Assembly (NCBI GenBank): GCA_024704765.1
Contig: JAKMXF010000365.1
Location: 248,001 to 312,000 of the forward strand
Source of the DNA: Oopsacas minuta
Taxonomy: Eukaryota > Porifera > Hexactinellida > Lyssacinosida > Leucopsacidae
DNA length: 64,000 nucleotides
Reading direction: 5' to 3'
Positions 17,842 through 28,166 of the stretch are shown piece after piece. The first letter of the stretch is position 1; each line of letters opens with the position of its first letter. The notes beneath the pieces were generated by a model that saw only the letters and a program-made list of their open reading frames with translations, was not told where the DNA came from and ran no database searches. The position numbers and the translations under genes were made by a program.

Positions 17842-20800
17842 ATGCCGAGCATTGTACACTGTGATGAGATAGAATCTTACAAACTCTACAAACACAGATC
17901 ATTCTTATTACGTGGCTATGCCATCCCATTCATGCCCATATATGGTATTATCCTCTACCAACTATCTGGTATATATAATCCCCCTCCTGGGTTAGAAGAG
18001 GAAGATCAATCTCTGATATCTCTCATCTTCAAATCAGGCTTAGAGTTACCATTAGCACTTCTCATCATAACTCTATTAGCACATACATTTATGTGTTTAT
18101 GCTGTATATGGTCAGTGCATATATATTGTATGATAACATGCTCTAATGTAGTCAGTGTACATGATGCTACTCTTGTAAAGGTTATACCTACTCCGAACAA
18201 CGGATCTACTGAGCTGAACCAGTTGATACGTAGAGACGGTCAGATTTGGTTTGAATTCCAAAAGCTCCGATACATATACGATAAATCATCTCAATCATTC
18301 TCTCCCCCCTCACTAGAGGAAGGTGATTGTTTTAACACATACCTAACGTCACAAGGGTTGTCAAGCAAAGAAGCATTTAGAAGAGAGAAATTATATGGTA
18401 ACTGTATCCTCACGATAGATCTCCCTCTTTTCTCAGAATTGTTTCTAGAGCGAGCAACAGCTCCATTCTTTATATTCCAGCTCTTCTGTGTATTACTATG
18501 GTGTCTTGATGAGTTCTGGCTGTACGCACTATTCACACTATTCATGTTAGTATCTCTGGAGTGTATGGTAGTATTCCAGCAGAAAAGAAACCTCAGTTCT
18601 ATCCGTGAAATGATCAGAGAGCCAGAGACTATTCAAGTGTACCGTGACATGAAATGGGAGCAATTACCGTCTAACCTCTTAGTCCCCGGTGACATAATAT
18701 CTATACACGTCAGTAGACATGAGTTGACCTCTCCTTGTGACGCTCTGCTCCTCTACGGGACTCTTATCGTAGATGAAGCAATGCTAACAGGTGAATCAAT
18801 TCCTCAGCATAAGGAATCTCTAGGCAACCGATCTGGTGAAGAGGAATTCTCATTTGAAAGAGACTCAAAACTTAATGTGGTATTCTCAGGAACTAAAGTG
18901 CTACAATCAGAACCTGCCCCCAGAGGGGCAACACCCCTGAAGCCTCCTAACGGGGGTGTAATAGCATGCGTACTTCGTACAGGTTTTAACACGAGTCAGG
19001 GTAGACTTGTAAGAACCATCTTATACGGAGTAAAGCGTGTTACTGCTAATAATATAGAAGCTCTGTTGTTCTTAGTATTTCTAATGCAATTCGCTGTATT
19101 AGCTGCTGGATATGTATGGATACATGGTACTATGGATCCAACTCGTAGTCGCTATAAACTGTTCTTACAATGCACATTTATTTTAACCTCAGTAGTACCG
19201 CCTGAACTTCCTATCATACTATCTCTTGCTGTAAATAATTCTCTTATTAGTCTGCTCAGATCTCGGATATTCTGTACAGAGCCGTTTAGACTGCCAAATG
19301 CTGGTAAGCTTAATTTCTGTTGTTTCGATAAGACAGGGACTCTTACTTCAAGTGATATAACATTTATGGGTGTTACTAATATGTCAGCTGATAATCTTAC
19401 TTCTGAACTTGATCATCCTAAATCTAGGTCTATTGAGACACAGCTGGTGATAGGATTGTGTCACTCTTTAGCTTCCATTAGGGGAGGGGATATGATAGGA
19501 GATCCTCTAGAAATCGCGGCATTTACCGCCTCAGATTGGAAACTTGGGAAAGAAAATAAACCACAGATGCCTAAGAGTCTTAAGATGGCTGGTTCATATC
19601 ACACAGCTCGTAAGTTCCATTTTAACAGTACTGTTAAGAGAATGAGTGTTATTTGTGTAAATAACAACAACCACAAGACACTAGTGTTTACTAAAGGAGC
19701 GCCTGAGGCTGTCCTAGACCTGTTGCTTAATGTCCCTCATGGTTACGATAGAGTACATCAGGAATTAGTGTGTTTAGGAGCTAGAGTGCTAGTATTAGCT
19801 TATAAGGAGCTATCCAGTAATATTAAGATATTCTCTAGTCTATCTAGAGAAGAGGCAGAGACTGGATTGATATTCTGTGGATTTATTTGCTTCTCTTCTG
19901 CAATTAAGTCTGATTCAAAGAGCTCTATCCGCCAGCTCCGTCGCTCTTCACATAGACTAATGATGATAACGGGAGATAACCCGTATACAGCATGTTATAT
20001 AGCTCATGAACTAGCTATGAGTAATATTAACAAAACGTTAATCCTAACTCAGAGACAGGAAGGATGGGAATGGATTAGTCCTGATCGTAATATTAATATT
20101 CCTGTTAATGGATTACAACATATGAAAGATCTACGTAGCAGTTATGACCTGTGTGTAACAGGTGATGGCATGTTGTACGTTAGTAACCAGTTTGCATCAG
20201 AGGAATGGGTACAATTAGTGAGAATATTTGCTAGAATGAGTCCTAAGCAAAAAGAGCAGGTAGTGACATCTCTTAATAAGCATTACTATACACTCATGTG
20301 TGGAGATGGTACCAATGACGTAGGAGCGTTAAAACACGCTCATATAGGAGTGTCCCTCCTCTCCCGACCTCTGACAGGGGAACAGGCCGATCTCCCTCGT
20401 CCCAGTTTGTTTGATATCGCTAAAATGGGTAGAGCAAGGAGGAGAGAAGAGCTCATGAAACAGACAGACCTATCAGATGCCCCACCCCCAGTCCGACTAG
20501 GCGATGCCTCAATCGCTTCCCCCTTCACCTCACGGTCTGATAGTATAGCTGCTGTATGTAACATAGTAAGACATGGCAGATGTACTCTAGTAACAATCCT
20601 ACAAATGTATAAGATAATAGCTATTAGTGCTCTAATATCTGCATATTCACAGAGTGCTCTCTACCTAGACGGAATTAAGTTCTCTGATCTACAGGCTATG
20701 CTACAGGGAATGTTCATAGCATTTAGCTTCATGATATTCTCTAGAATCAAACCTCTATCCGATCTAAGTAAACACAAGCCTATTCCCAATGTATTTAACC

Positions 20801-21243
20801 TATACACTCTATCGACTGTATCGCTACAATCAACTATACATTTATGCTGTATTATAGTATTAGTCACAGAGGCTAAGCTGTTAATGACTGATAAGGCATT
20901 AGACTTAGAAGCAGAATTTGAGGCTAACATACTCAATACAGCTGTATTCATAATATCCTTGTGTATGCAGCTAAATACCTGTACTATCAATTACAGAGGC
21001 CGTCCGTTTATCCCCAGTCTGTATGAGAATAAGCCTATGATTATTCTCCTAGCCCTAGGCTATATTTCTCTGTTCTCCCTGTCTCTAGGTATACCTGAAG
21101 AGTTCTGTGAGATGATGGATATTATTATTCTACCGGAGACTTTTCGTTTATATCTGCTAATGATATTAGTAGTAGATATTGTAGCTAGTTTTGCAGTAGA
21201 TTTTGTATTGTTATTATTATACAGGAAATTATGGATGAGGTAA
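17842..21243 (+). CDS. ATP13A1: P5A-type ATPase (ER transmembrane helix dislocase)
   Basis: This 1,133-residue single-exon protein is the P5A ATPase of the ER, which extracts mis-inserted or mis-targeted transmembrane helices. The landmarks are all present: two extra N-terminal membrane segments, the actuator motif LTGES near residue 317, the P5 signature PPELP in transmembrane segment 4 near residue 453, the phosphorylation motif DKTGTLT with Asp496, the nucleotide-domain KGAPE, MITGDNP, and the hinge GDGTNDVGALK. The C-terminal six-helix membrane region follows. Between the hinge and the membrane there is the charged insert typical of P5A enzymes (about residues 845-890). The length matches yeast Spf1 and human ATP13A1 (about 1,200). 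Confidence 0.97.
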   Translation: MPSIVHCDEIESYKLYKHRSFLLRGYAIPFMPIYGIILYQLSGIYNPPPGLEEEDQSLISLIFKSGLELPLALLIITLLAHTFMCLCCIWSVHIYCMITCSNVVSVHDATLVKVIPTPNNGSTELNQLIRRDGQIWFEFQKLRYIYDKSSQSFSPPSLEEGDCFNTYLTSQGLSSKEAFRREKLYGNCILTIDLPLFSELFLERATAPFFIFQLFCVLLWCLDEFWLYALFTLFMLVSLECMVVFQQKRNLSSIREMIREPETIQVYRDMKWEQLPSNLLVPGDIISIHVSRHELTSPCDALLLYGTLIVDEAMLTGESIPQHKESLGNRSGEEEFSFERDSKLNVVFSGTKVLQSEPAPRGATPLKPPNGGVIACVLRTGFNTSQGRLVRTILYGVKRVTANNIEALLFLVFLMQFAVLAAGYVWIHGTMDPTRSRYKLFLQCTFILTSVVPPELPIILSLAVNNSLISLLRSRIFCTEPFRLPNAGKLNFCCFDKTGTLTSSDITFMGVTNMSADNLTSELDHPKSRSIETQLVIGLCHSLASIRGGDMIGDPLEIAAFTASDWKLGKENKPQMPKSLKMAGSYHTARKFHFNSTVKRMSVICVNNNNHKTLVFTKGAPEAVLDLLLNVPHGYDRVHQELVCLGARVLVLAYKELSSNIKIFSSLSREEAETGLIFCGFICFSSAIKSDSKSSIRQLRRSSHRLMMITGDNPYTACYIAHELAMSNINKTLILTQRQEGWEWISPDRNINIPVNGLQHMKDLRSSYDLCVTGDGMLYVSNQFASEEWVQLVRIFARMSPKQKEQVVTSLNKHYYTLMCGDGTNDVGALKHAHIGVSLLSRPLTGEQADLPRPSLFDIAKMGRARRREELMKQTDLSDAPPPVRLGDASIASPFTSRSDSIAAVCNIVRHGRCTLVTILQMYKIIAISALISAYSQSALYLDGIKFSDLQAMLQGMFIAFSFMIFSRIKPLSDLSKHKPIPNVFNLYTLSTVSLQSTIHLCCIIVLVTEAKLLMTDKALDLEAEFEANILNTAVFIISLCMQLNTCTINYRGRPFIPSLYENKPMIILLALGYISLFSLSLGIPEEFCEMMDIIILPETFRLYLLMILVVDIVASFAVDFVLLLLYRKLWMR

Positions 21244-21299
21244 TAAATAGAGATAATTTGTAGATCAATTCATTCATTCATTATTTAATATTAAAATAA

Positions 21300-21425
21300 T
21301 TCTGTGGTGCTCAATCTGGGATCCATGGACTCTTTGTGGTCCAGGGAAGACAGCAGGGGCACACAGAATGTTGTCAAAATGGTATAGGAGTCAAATGTTG
21401 GGGACTAATATACCTCAGTGGTAGA
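21300..21425. repeat. Possible hAT-type transposon relic
   Basis: The sequence GGTGCTCAATCTGGGATCCA followed by TGGACTC...GGTCCAGGG has the look of hAT terminal sequences, which often read GGTxCTCAAxCTGGGxTCCxxGGAC. Only one end is clear and I see no 8-bp target duplication. Confidence 0.25.
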
Positions 21426-21464
21426 GAAATTCATTTTTGAAACATCTAAGTACAGTTAGTTAAT

Positions 21465-22248
21465 ATGGATTCTTCACAAATCAGTGGGGTGAGGTCTCGT
21501 TTAGAAACAGACCGTATAGCTAAATACCTTACAGATAGGATCGAAGGAGTAGAGATAAACTTCTCTACACTCTGTCAAGATATAGCAGGGATTTCCAGGA
21601 AGCACGCACGGCTTAGAGATAAGTACGATCAGTTTGCTAAGGATCTGAGACAGTATGCTGACCAGGAACACACCACAGTGAAATTAGCTATCAATAGTTA
21701 TGCAGAATGTGTAGCTGGGCTAGAAGATTACAGACAGGTGATAAAATCATTAGTAGTATATTCTTGGAAAATAATATTTTTGTGATAATATTATCCAACT
21801 ATTCGATTCTGTGTAGGTAATGATCGACAGAATAGAAGCACGTGTATTACGCCCTCTACAAACATACAGTACAAACTGTAAGAAAGCGCGAGACAATATG
21901 AAAAGTCTACAGCATGTACGTGATAAAGAGCTAGTAAAACTACAGGCATTTGACCGTGTTAAAATCCGCGAGCCAGCTAACAAGAGCAAGTTAACTCAAT
22001 ATGAAAGTGAGATTCAGAAAACTAGAGTTGAAAGTGAGAGAGTATTAGGTGATACTCAGGAGCAAGCTGAGATGTTTGAGAAGAAAAAAGTTGAAGATCT
22101 CAAGAAAATATTTGGAGATTTTCTACAAACACATATGGCTTTCCACGCTAAAGCACTTAGCTTATACACAAGTGCATTCCAATTCCTCCGATCTGTTGAT
22201 GAGGTGGAACAACTGAATGCATTCAAACAGAACATTAATCCTCATTAA
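21465..22248 (+). CDS. CIBAR1: CIBAR/FAM92 BAR-domain ciliary protein, two exons
   Basis: Exons 21465-21737 and 21817-22248 join in phase 0 across a 79-bp intron (acag|gtgata donor, tgtag acceptor) to give 234 residues. The protein is a BAR-like coiled coil of the FAM92/CIBAR family, which binds CBY1 at the ciliary base. Matching landmarks are FSTLCQDIAGISRKHARLRDK, LEDYRQ at the splice junction followed by IDRIEARVLRPLQTY, and near the C terminus KKKVEDLKKIFGDFLQTHM then FHAKALSLYTSAFQ. The vertebrate C-terminal tail (about 50 residues) is missing, which may be ancestral. A TAG lies 5 nt before the ATG. Confidence 0.9.
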
Positions 22249-22479
22249 TAATAATACACTTACATCACTAAAGCTATTAAATAAACTACAAAATATTAGA
22301 ATTCGGTACTTGGCTCTATCAGTATGAAATGGAGTGATAATTATAATAAATAAACAAATTAATTAGTAAATAAATAACAACAACATAAAATAGCAAAACG
22401 AATCTAGTAATCAGCAGAATAAATATTTTGGTGTAATAGCAAAAATCAAGAATATCTGACACAATTTGGTGGAAATGAA

Positions 22480-23320
22480 TCACACAACAGTTTCTTGATC
22501 TGGAGGACTTGGTGAAGTGACTTTTGCGTCAGGCTTACTGTTACCATTTTGTGAGTTACCCACTACTACAGTAGCTATAACTAAGGTTACAACTACAACT
22601 ACAAACAACAAGAGGATAATAAATATTATTATAATTGCGATGTATAAGCCCTGATTAGCTTGAAATCCTGATACACCCGGCACTTGGATACAATTGGAAG
22701 AATTGGAATTATCTGCAATACCTTGAGTGCATATGCAATTGAAGCTACCATTCAAATTTATACAATCCTCCTCACAGCCTCCGTTATTGATAAGACACTC
22801 GTTAATATCTTCACAAGTTCTACCATCTATTAACATGTAGCCTGTTTTACAAGTGCATTCATATGAACCTAATGTGTTGGTACAGTTATGCTCGCATCCA
22901 TGTGTATTACCTGCACACTCATCAACGTCTTCACATGTAGTATTAGTCAGTTCCATATACCCACCATAACATCCACATAAATAATATCCTATTGTATTAT
23001 TACAAGTTTGCTCACAGTCTCCGTTATTGTTAAAGCACTCGTCAATGTCTGAACAATTTCTGCCATCCATTAACATGTAGCCAGTTTTACAACTACACTC
23101 ATATGACCCTAATGTGTTGTTACAGATATGCTCGCAGCTATGATTTCCATCGCACTCGTTGATATCTGAACAATTTCTACCATCCATTAACATGTAGCCT
23201 GTTTTACAACTACACTCATATGAACCTAATGTGTTGTTGCAGTTATGCTCGCATCCATCTGTATCCTCGGAACATTCATCAATATCTTCACATGTAGTAT
23301 TAGTCAGTTCCATATACCCA
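22480..23320 (-). CDS. Calcium-binding EGF-repeat membrane protein (3' part; 5' part lost in a gap)
   Basis: The visible part begins at the edge of an assembly gap and encodes the end of one repeat plus five complete EGF-like domains. Each starts D[IV][DN]EC, the calcium-binding signature, and ends CxxGYM...C. A 30-residue hydrophobic membrane segment (LYIAIIIIFIILLLFVVVVV) and a short, Ser/Pro-rich cytosolic tail follow. It is a type I surface protein. Domains 1, 2 and 4 are nearly identical at DNA level (LGSYECSCKTGYMLMDGR), and GYMELTNTTCED recurs, which indicates recent tandem duplication. The true N terminus, signal peptide and number of domains are unknown. The gap begins inside the same repeat unit, so the assembler probably collapsed or broke there. 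Confidence 0.8.
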
Positions 23321-23474
23321 NNNNNNNNNNNNNNNNNNNNNNNNNNNNNNNNNNNNNNNNNNNNNNNNNNNNNNNNNNNNNNNNNNNNNNNNNNNNNNNN
23401 NNNNNNNNNNNNNNNNNNNNNNNNNNNNNNNNNNNNNNNNNNNNNNNNNNNNNNNNNNNNNNNNNNNNNNNNNN
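23321..23474. other. Assembly gap (154 N)
   Basis: A run of 154 unspecified bases lies between tandem EGF-domain DNA on the left and a 12-bp minisatellite on the right. Its stated size is probably an estimate. Confidence 0.99.
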
Positions 23475-23692
23475 GTAGGTATACTGGTAGGTATACTGTA
23501 GGTATACTGTAGGTATACTGGTAGGTATACTGGTAGGTATACTGTAGGTATGCTGGTAGGTATGCTGGTAGGTATACTGGTAGGTATACTGTAGGTATGC
23601 TGGTAGGTATACTGGTAGGTATACTGTAGGTATGCTGGTAGGTATACTGGTAGGTATACTGTAGGTATGCTGGTAGGTATACTGTTGTACTT
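23475..23692 (+). repeat. 11-12-bp minisatellite
   Basis: This is a tandem array of the 11/12-base unit GTAGGTATACTG with variants GTAGGTATGCTG and an 11-base form lacking the final G, about 18 copies up to the unique sequence. The minus strand is free of stops in more than one frame (repeated YLPVYLPAYLQYTYQ-type peptides). It could be read as coding, but it more likely lies in an intron of the EGF gene. Confidence 0.9.
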
Positions 23693-23745
23693 GAGTAGCA
23701 GGCAGTACATCTACACGAAATTGTCTTACTCTGTATTATTCTCAT

Positions 23746-24555
23746 TATTTGAATTAATCGATAAAATTACGAATTACAAATGTCTAATTCGTTATCAATA
23801 ATGGATTTTTGCTCACATATTCAATGCTAAAATAGGTAGTGATCTTGTATGTAAAGTATTATACATTTCATAAACTGCTGACTTTAGTCCAAAGTACAAC
23901 ATTCGCTGTGGACAAGACATAAAATGCTAAGCGACCAAATTCTCGCAGCTAGCATATATTATTATAGGAATAACTTGTGTAAATTATCAAATAACATTAT
24001 GTAATAAGTTCTTCTACACTTCAGCAACTAATGGAATGATTACTTGAATGAATAATTAGTCATAAGCAAGTAGTGTACCTACAAATTGTTAGCTTTGTAA
24101 TCTATTGAAAGCTCGTTGCCTAATAGCGGGCATTTTACAAGAATATTGCTATTTGGAGCAACGATCGCAACCAGGCAATGTATTCAGTCCTTCTTTTCCA
24201 GTTCAGTACGTTAATCAATATATGCGATTTCATAGATGCCAGCTATAAGCACTATCCTCTGGAAAACGATTCTCAATATATTCCTGTATATTTAATCCGG
24301 TTATAAGGACATGTATTGCTACTCGTAAGGAGGTTCTTTACAAGCGGCATGTCGTTAAAATAACAGAATAAAGTGAATACAAATATAATTACTGAACAAA
24401 ACTAAAACAAACTACAAATAATTTATTTACAGATATAAAATATAAAATAAATCCGTTACAAGTTGGATTAATCTACACAGAAAACACAATCTTATATCCA
24501 ATATTCAAAAGATCATACAAAGAGGATTAAACTGTTATAAAATAATTCGCAGGTG
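23746..24555. other. Intergenic spacer with one inverted-repeat element
   Basis: This AT-rich spacer contains family A repeat copy 2 at 24236-24345. It should hold either the EGF gene promoter and first exon or the 3' region of the ATF gene. I see no exon. Confidence 0.4.
24236..24345 (-). repeat. Dispersed inverted-repeat element, family A, copy 2
   Basis: Read on the minus strand it gives the same order as copy 1: a TATAACCGG core, TATACAGGAATATATTG, GAGAATCGTTTTCC and AGAGGATAGTGCTTATA. It is inverted relative to copies 1, 3 and 4. Confidence 0.55.
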
Positions 24556-27500
24556 TTATTGGTTGGTTGTAGAGGGTAGATGGCTACTGGAGTTTAGTTC
24601 AGGGTTCCAGGATGCTGCTGACATTGGTAAGAGGAGGTTTGGATGCGTCCTTAGAATATTTCCTTGTGAAATAGACGAGGAGGTGTTTATTGGAGCAGCG
24701 GATAGGTAACCAGTTAATCTATCGTGATTATCTTCCTCTATATACGAATAGAAATTAGATAAATATATATTGAAACAATTCAAATATATAATTTTACCGT
24801 TAAGTGAGCGTAGATGTACAAAGTTAGTAAGTGGATCTTTGAATTGTCTGTATTGCCTTAATTCTGCTTTTAGCATTGTATTCTCTCCCTACAGATAACA
24901 CAAATTAGTAAAATTCAATAAGCAGTAGGAAAGTAGCACTAGTTTATACGGATAACTTACTTTTAAATGATCAACTTCATCTACTAAACTGTTAATATGT
25001 TTCTCAAGGCCAGTCACCCATATTTTCTTCTTGTTTCGGCAGCGAGTAGCTGCGGCCCTGTTCCGTTCTAAATATCTCTTCCTCTTTTCAACGGGGTCTT
25101 CATCTAAGATTGGTTTACGGCCTCTCTTCCTATAGAACAATACACGAATAAATTTTGTATAAATCACTAGAAATAATGTATTTGCATAGCAACGTACTTT
25201 TTGATAGGAATGCCAGTCATAGACATGGTTGTATCGTGTGAAGCACTAGCTGTAGTAGATATTGAATCAGACTGTAGAGAATCACTACTTGATGTTTTAT
25301 GCTGTAGAAGCAAGCTTGAGGAGTCCTGTTAGATAATTATAATTATTAATCTTTGACTTTTGTTGTATATATATATACCATTGGAGTTGTATAAATGTGA
25401 TACTAGTAGATGTAATCTCTTGAAATCATTTTCACAATTTCAACATTATCTAGACTATATTACATAATATACATTTCTATTCTTATATTGTGTAATATTG
25501 GTGGACAACAACAAAGTTGTTATGAGAGACTATCCTCGTGGATATATTGTTTGATATGTTTTTAGGACAATTTACTATTATCCACATATATAACATTATA
25601 TCAGTATTACCAGTTGTTATTATATTCCTTACATGGTGTTACGATTATTAGGATAAATTATTTAAATAGCTAATTAGTGATTCAATTGTTATGTAACAAA
25701 CAGGATTGACTTACCCCAGAGAGTTCCTGTGCATATCCTATTTGGGGACAAACGTTCTCGTCAATAGATAGTTGCCCCCTAGGGAACGGGATATCAGATG
25801 AATACTCGTTAGAGGTGTTTGGTCCATATATGGTACTGCTGGATGAGGTACTGATATTGCTATCATGTTGAGACTCGTTTGGAATAGTTTGTAGACCGTT
25901 AGGGATCATTTCATTTAAGTAACGACGATCTTTTGCTATTGACATTGCAAGGGTGTCACAATTGTCATCTGTCACCTTCTTAAATAGCTAAATATAGAAG
26001 TGTTAAATGCGCGTATTTTATGCAAATATGTAAATAAATAACGTACAGGGTCAAAAGGTGATGGATGGTTGTGCTCCTGATATTCATTAGCTCCGATTAA
26101 TCTCAGAAATCTTGTTGGAGTAGGCGTATCATCTGAAATAGAATAATTATAATAAATAATATTTGTATATATTTATGCTAATTCTGTGCTATAAAATGAA
26201 TCCCTGTATTTACCTCGTTCATTGAAAGAACAGCTAGGTTGTCTATATACAGCTGGGACTTGGTTATATGGATTGAACTTAGTTTCATAGCTCTGGTATA
26301 AGTTGGGATAAATGTCATTATAGCTGCTTATATTGCTATGGAAGCTCTCCATAGTAGTATTTGTATTGTACTTCTCTTCATATGCCTCGTAGTAATTTTC
26401 GAGGCCATAATCATAAGCATTTATACCGGTGCATTGGGGATAAAGATTTAGACACTGATCGCTCTGCATTTTGTTTATTCCGTATTTACAAATGTTTAGA
26501 CTTTCTACTATTCACTCAATTGTTGGTTTATATATACTATGTGTACCGTGTAACAACAACGTAAATAAATCCCTCCGCATAGCTATGACACAGACCAGAC
26601 CAGACTATGAACCACTTAACATAATTTTTCCTATTTCAATTCGAGGTAAATACCCACAATATTTTGATTATTATTCAATTAGCTCACCCATGAATGACAA
26701 CTCTCCTCCTATCCTCAACTTCATCTCATGTTTGTGTTGTTGTTGATGTATTGCATATTCTTCTGCTGTATTAAATCTCTATAGGACACAAAACAAAACA
26801 AATTGAAACTATTTATGCCAGACATAAACAAACATTTAATAATATTAATACTAAACCCACTCTGTACTTTCAATTGGGAAAATTAACCTAAAGCTCTTAT
26901 GCGGTGATATAATGTGTCTGGGGATAGGGGTTATATCATTAATTATTAGTAATAGACACGTAAATATTTATTTGTTGACTCCGGTTAATTTGGCTAATAA
27001 TTAAGTTATTTCTATCTTAAGCTAAGCAATTTCTGAAGAAGTTTGTTAATAATATTTATTTTGAGGGCATAATACTTTGATAATGTTTTACAGGTTTAGA
27101 TTAATTCGTGTAAGGTGTGTTCGCTCATATCTGCGAATTTTCCATGTACAAACTTGTTCCTTATATTAATCAAATACGATTCAACATGATTATAATAAAC
27201 TTGAGAATTTCATGTCTCAATAGAACAGTCTCTTACAACTCCTGGGTCCCTCCCCCCTCTTAAATTAATTGGCCTCTGGATCCAATTACCCTCGATCCAG
27301 CTTCCCCAGTTTCTAGCTGAAAGCATATCTTATTCGGACATGATATTCTATGAAAATTACAACATCTTACAATAAGCAAATATTCTAGTAAAATTACGAC
27401 TACTGCTTCCCCCAGCTTACTATCAAAAGCTCACAAATATGCTGTAAGATATTTTAAGAAATTTATCAGAGCTATGCCATCTAAGAAGTTGAATATTTCC

Positions 27501-28166
27501 AATACATTTGATCCACAAAGCATCGGGACCTTAAGTACGATTAATCCTATTCCTCTAAGCCTTGCACAAAATAAGAAAATTTACACAAAGTTATTCTATG
27601 TACATATTAGGTAATCGAATTCTCTCAAAGACTACTGATTAGGGATAGTTAATGAATAATTACTAAAGTATTGGAAATATGGGAATGAGAAAAAATAGCT
27701 ATTTACACTGATCCAATTTGTATTATTCCCTTAAGAATCTACCCAGTAGCGATGTAATTGTGTCTCTGGAATAATGTAATGTTAAAATATTGAGAGATTT
27801 TAGAAAGCTCAAGGATCAAATTTCTGATCGTATAGCTATGCTGTATGAAGCTAGTTTATTTCATTCATTGTGTAATACAGTATTGTACTACTGGAATGGT
27901 TGTTTAAAGGAAAAGTTGGAAGAATCTTAACTTCCAATTTGTTAAACTAATTTCTCTATATTTTATTTACAAACCATAAATCAATATAAAGTATAATTAT
28001 GACGATATCTTACCTCTTCACATCTTGGCATCTGACAAGTGAAATCGAATTTCTGTAATTCATCAGAGAAAGTACTATTCCTCTTAGTAGTAGGAGTGGG
28101 GGTTGTTGTGATATCAATAGATTCTATAGAGCTAGTAGACATTCTTACTACAGGACGAATAAACAT
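24556..28166 (-). CDS. ATF2: ATF2/ATF7-type bZIP transcription factor, eight exons
   Basis: I join exons 28014-28166, 26688-26778, 26047-26132, 25715-25987, 25198-25325, 24961-25129, 24798-24888 and 24556-24737; all phases agree and give 390 residues. Exons 1-2 rebuild the ATF2 zinc finger: CQMPRC ends exon 1, and the HxxxH with HKHEMKL is in exon 2, so the spacing is C-x4-C-x12-H-x3-H. Exon 3 carries DDTPTPTRFL, the docking-adjacent T-P-T-P phosphoacceptor pair of ATF2 (Thr84 and Thr86 here), targeted by JNK and p38. The bZIP (about residues 245-310) reads DEDPVEKRKRYLERNRAAATRCRNKKK with the family's KIWVTGLE, and the zipper runs across the exon 6/7 boundary. It acts in the nucleus on CRE-type sites. 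The first ATG could instead be at 28142. Confidence 0.9.
26217..26469 (-). CDS. Alternative first or cassette exon of the ATF2/7 gene
   Basis: An open segment starting with an ATG at 26469 encodes about 84 residues rich in Tyr, Asn and Gln (for example SYNDIYPNLYQSYETKF) and ends at a GTAAAT donor in phase 1. Exon 3 of the ATF gene accepts phase 1, so splicing would give an isoform that has the T-P-T-P domain and bZIP but lacks the zinc finger. The frame is also open upstream to a weak TAG at the right phase, so a symmetric cassette exon is possible. Confidence 0.55.

Noticed and set aside
23475..23745. Tyr/Leu/Pro-repeat peptides on the minus strand
   Set aside because: They arise from translating the 12-bp minisatellite; the same array is open in more than one frame, which indicates absence of stops rather than coding.
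26471..26746. Plus-strand open frame ending in a Cys run
   Set aside because: It overlaps the ATF zinc-finger exon on the other strand, which has family similarity and splice sites.
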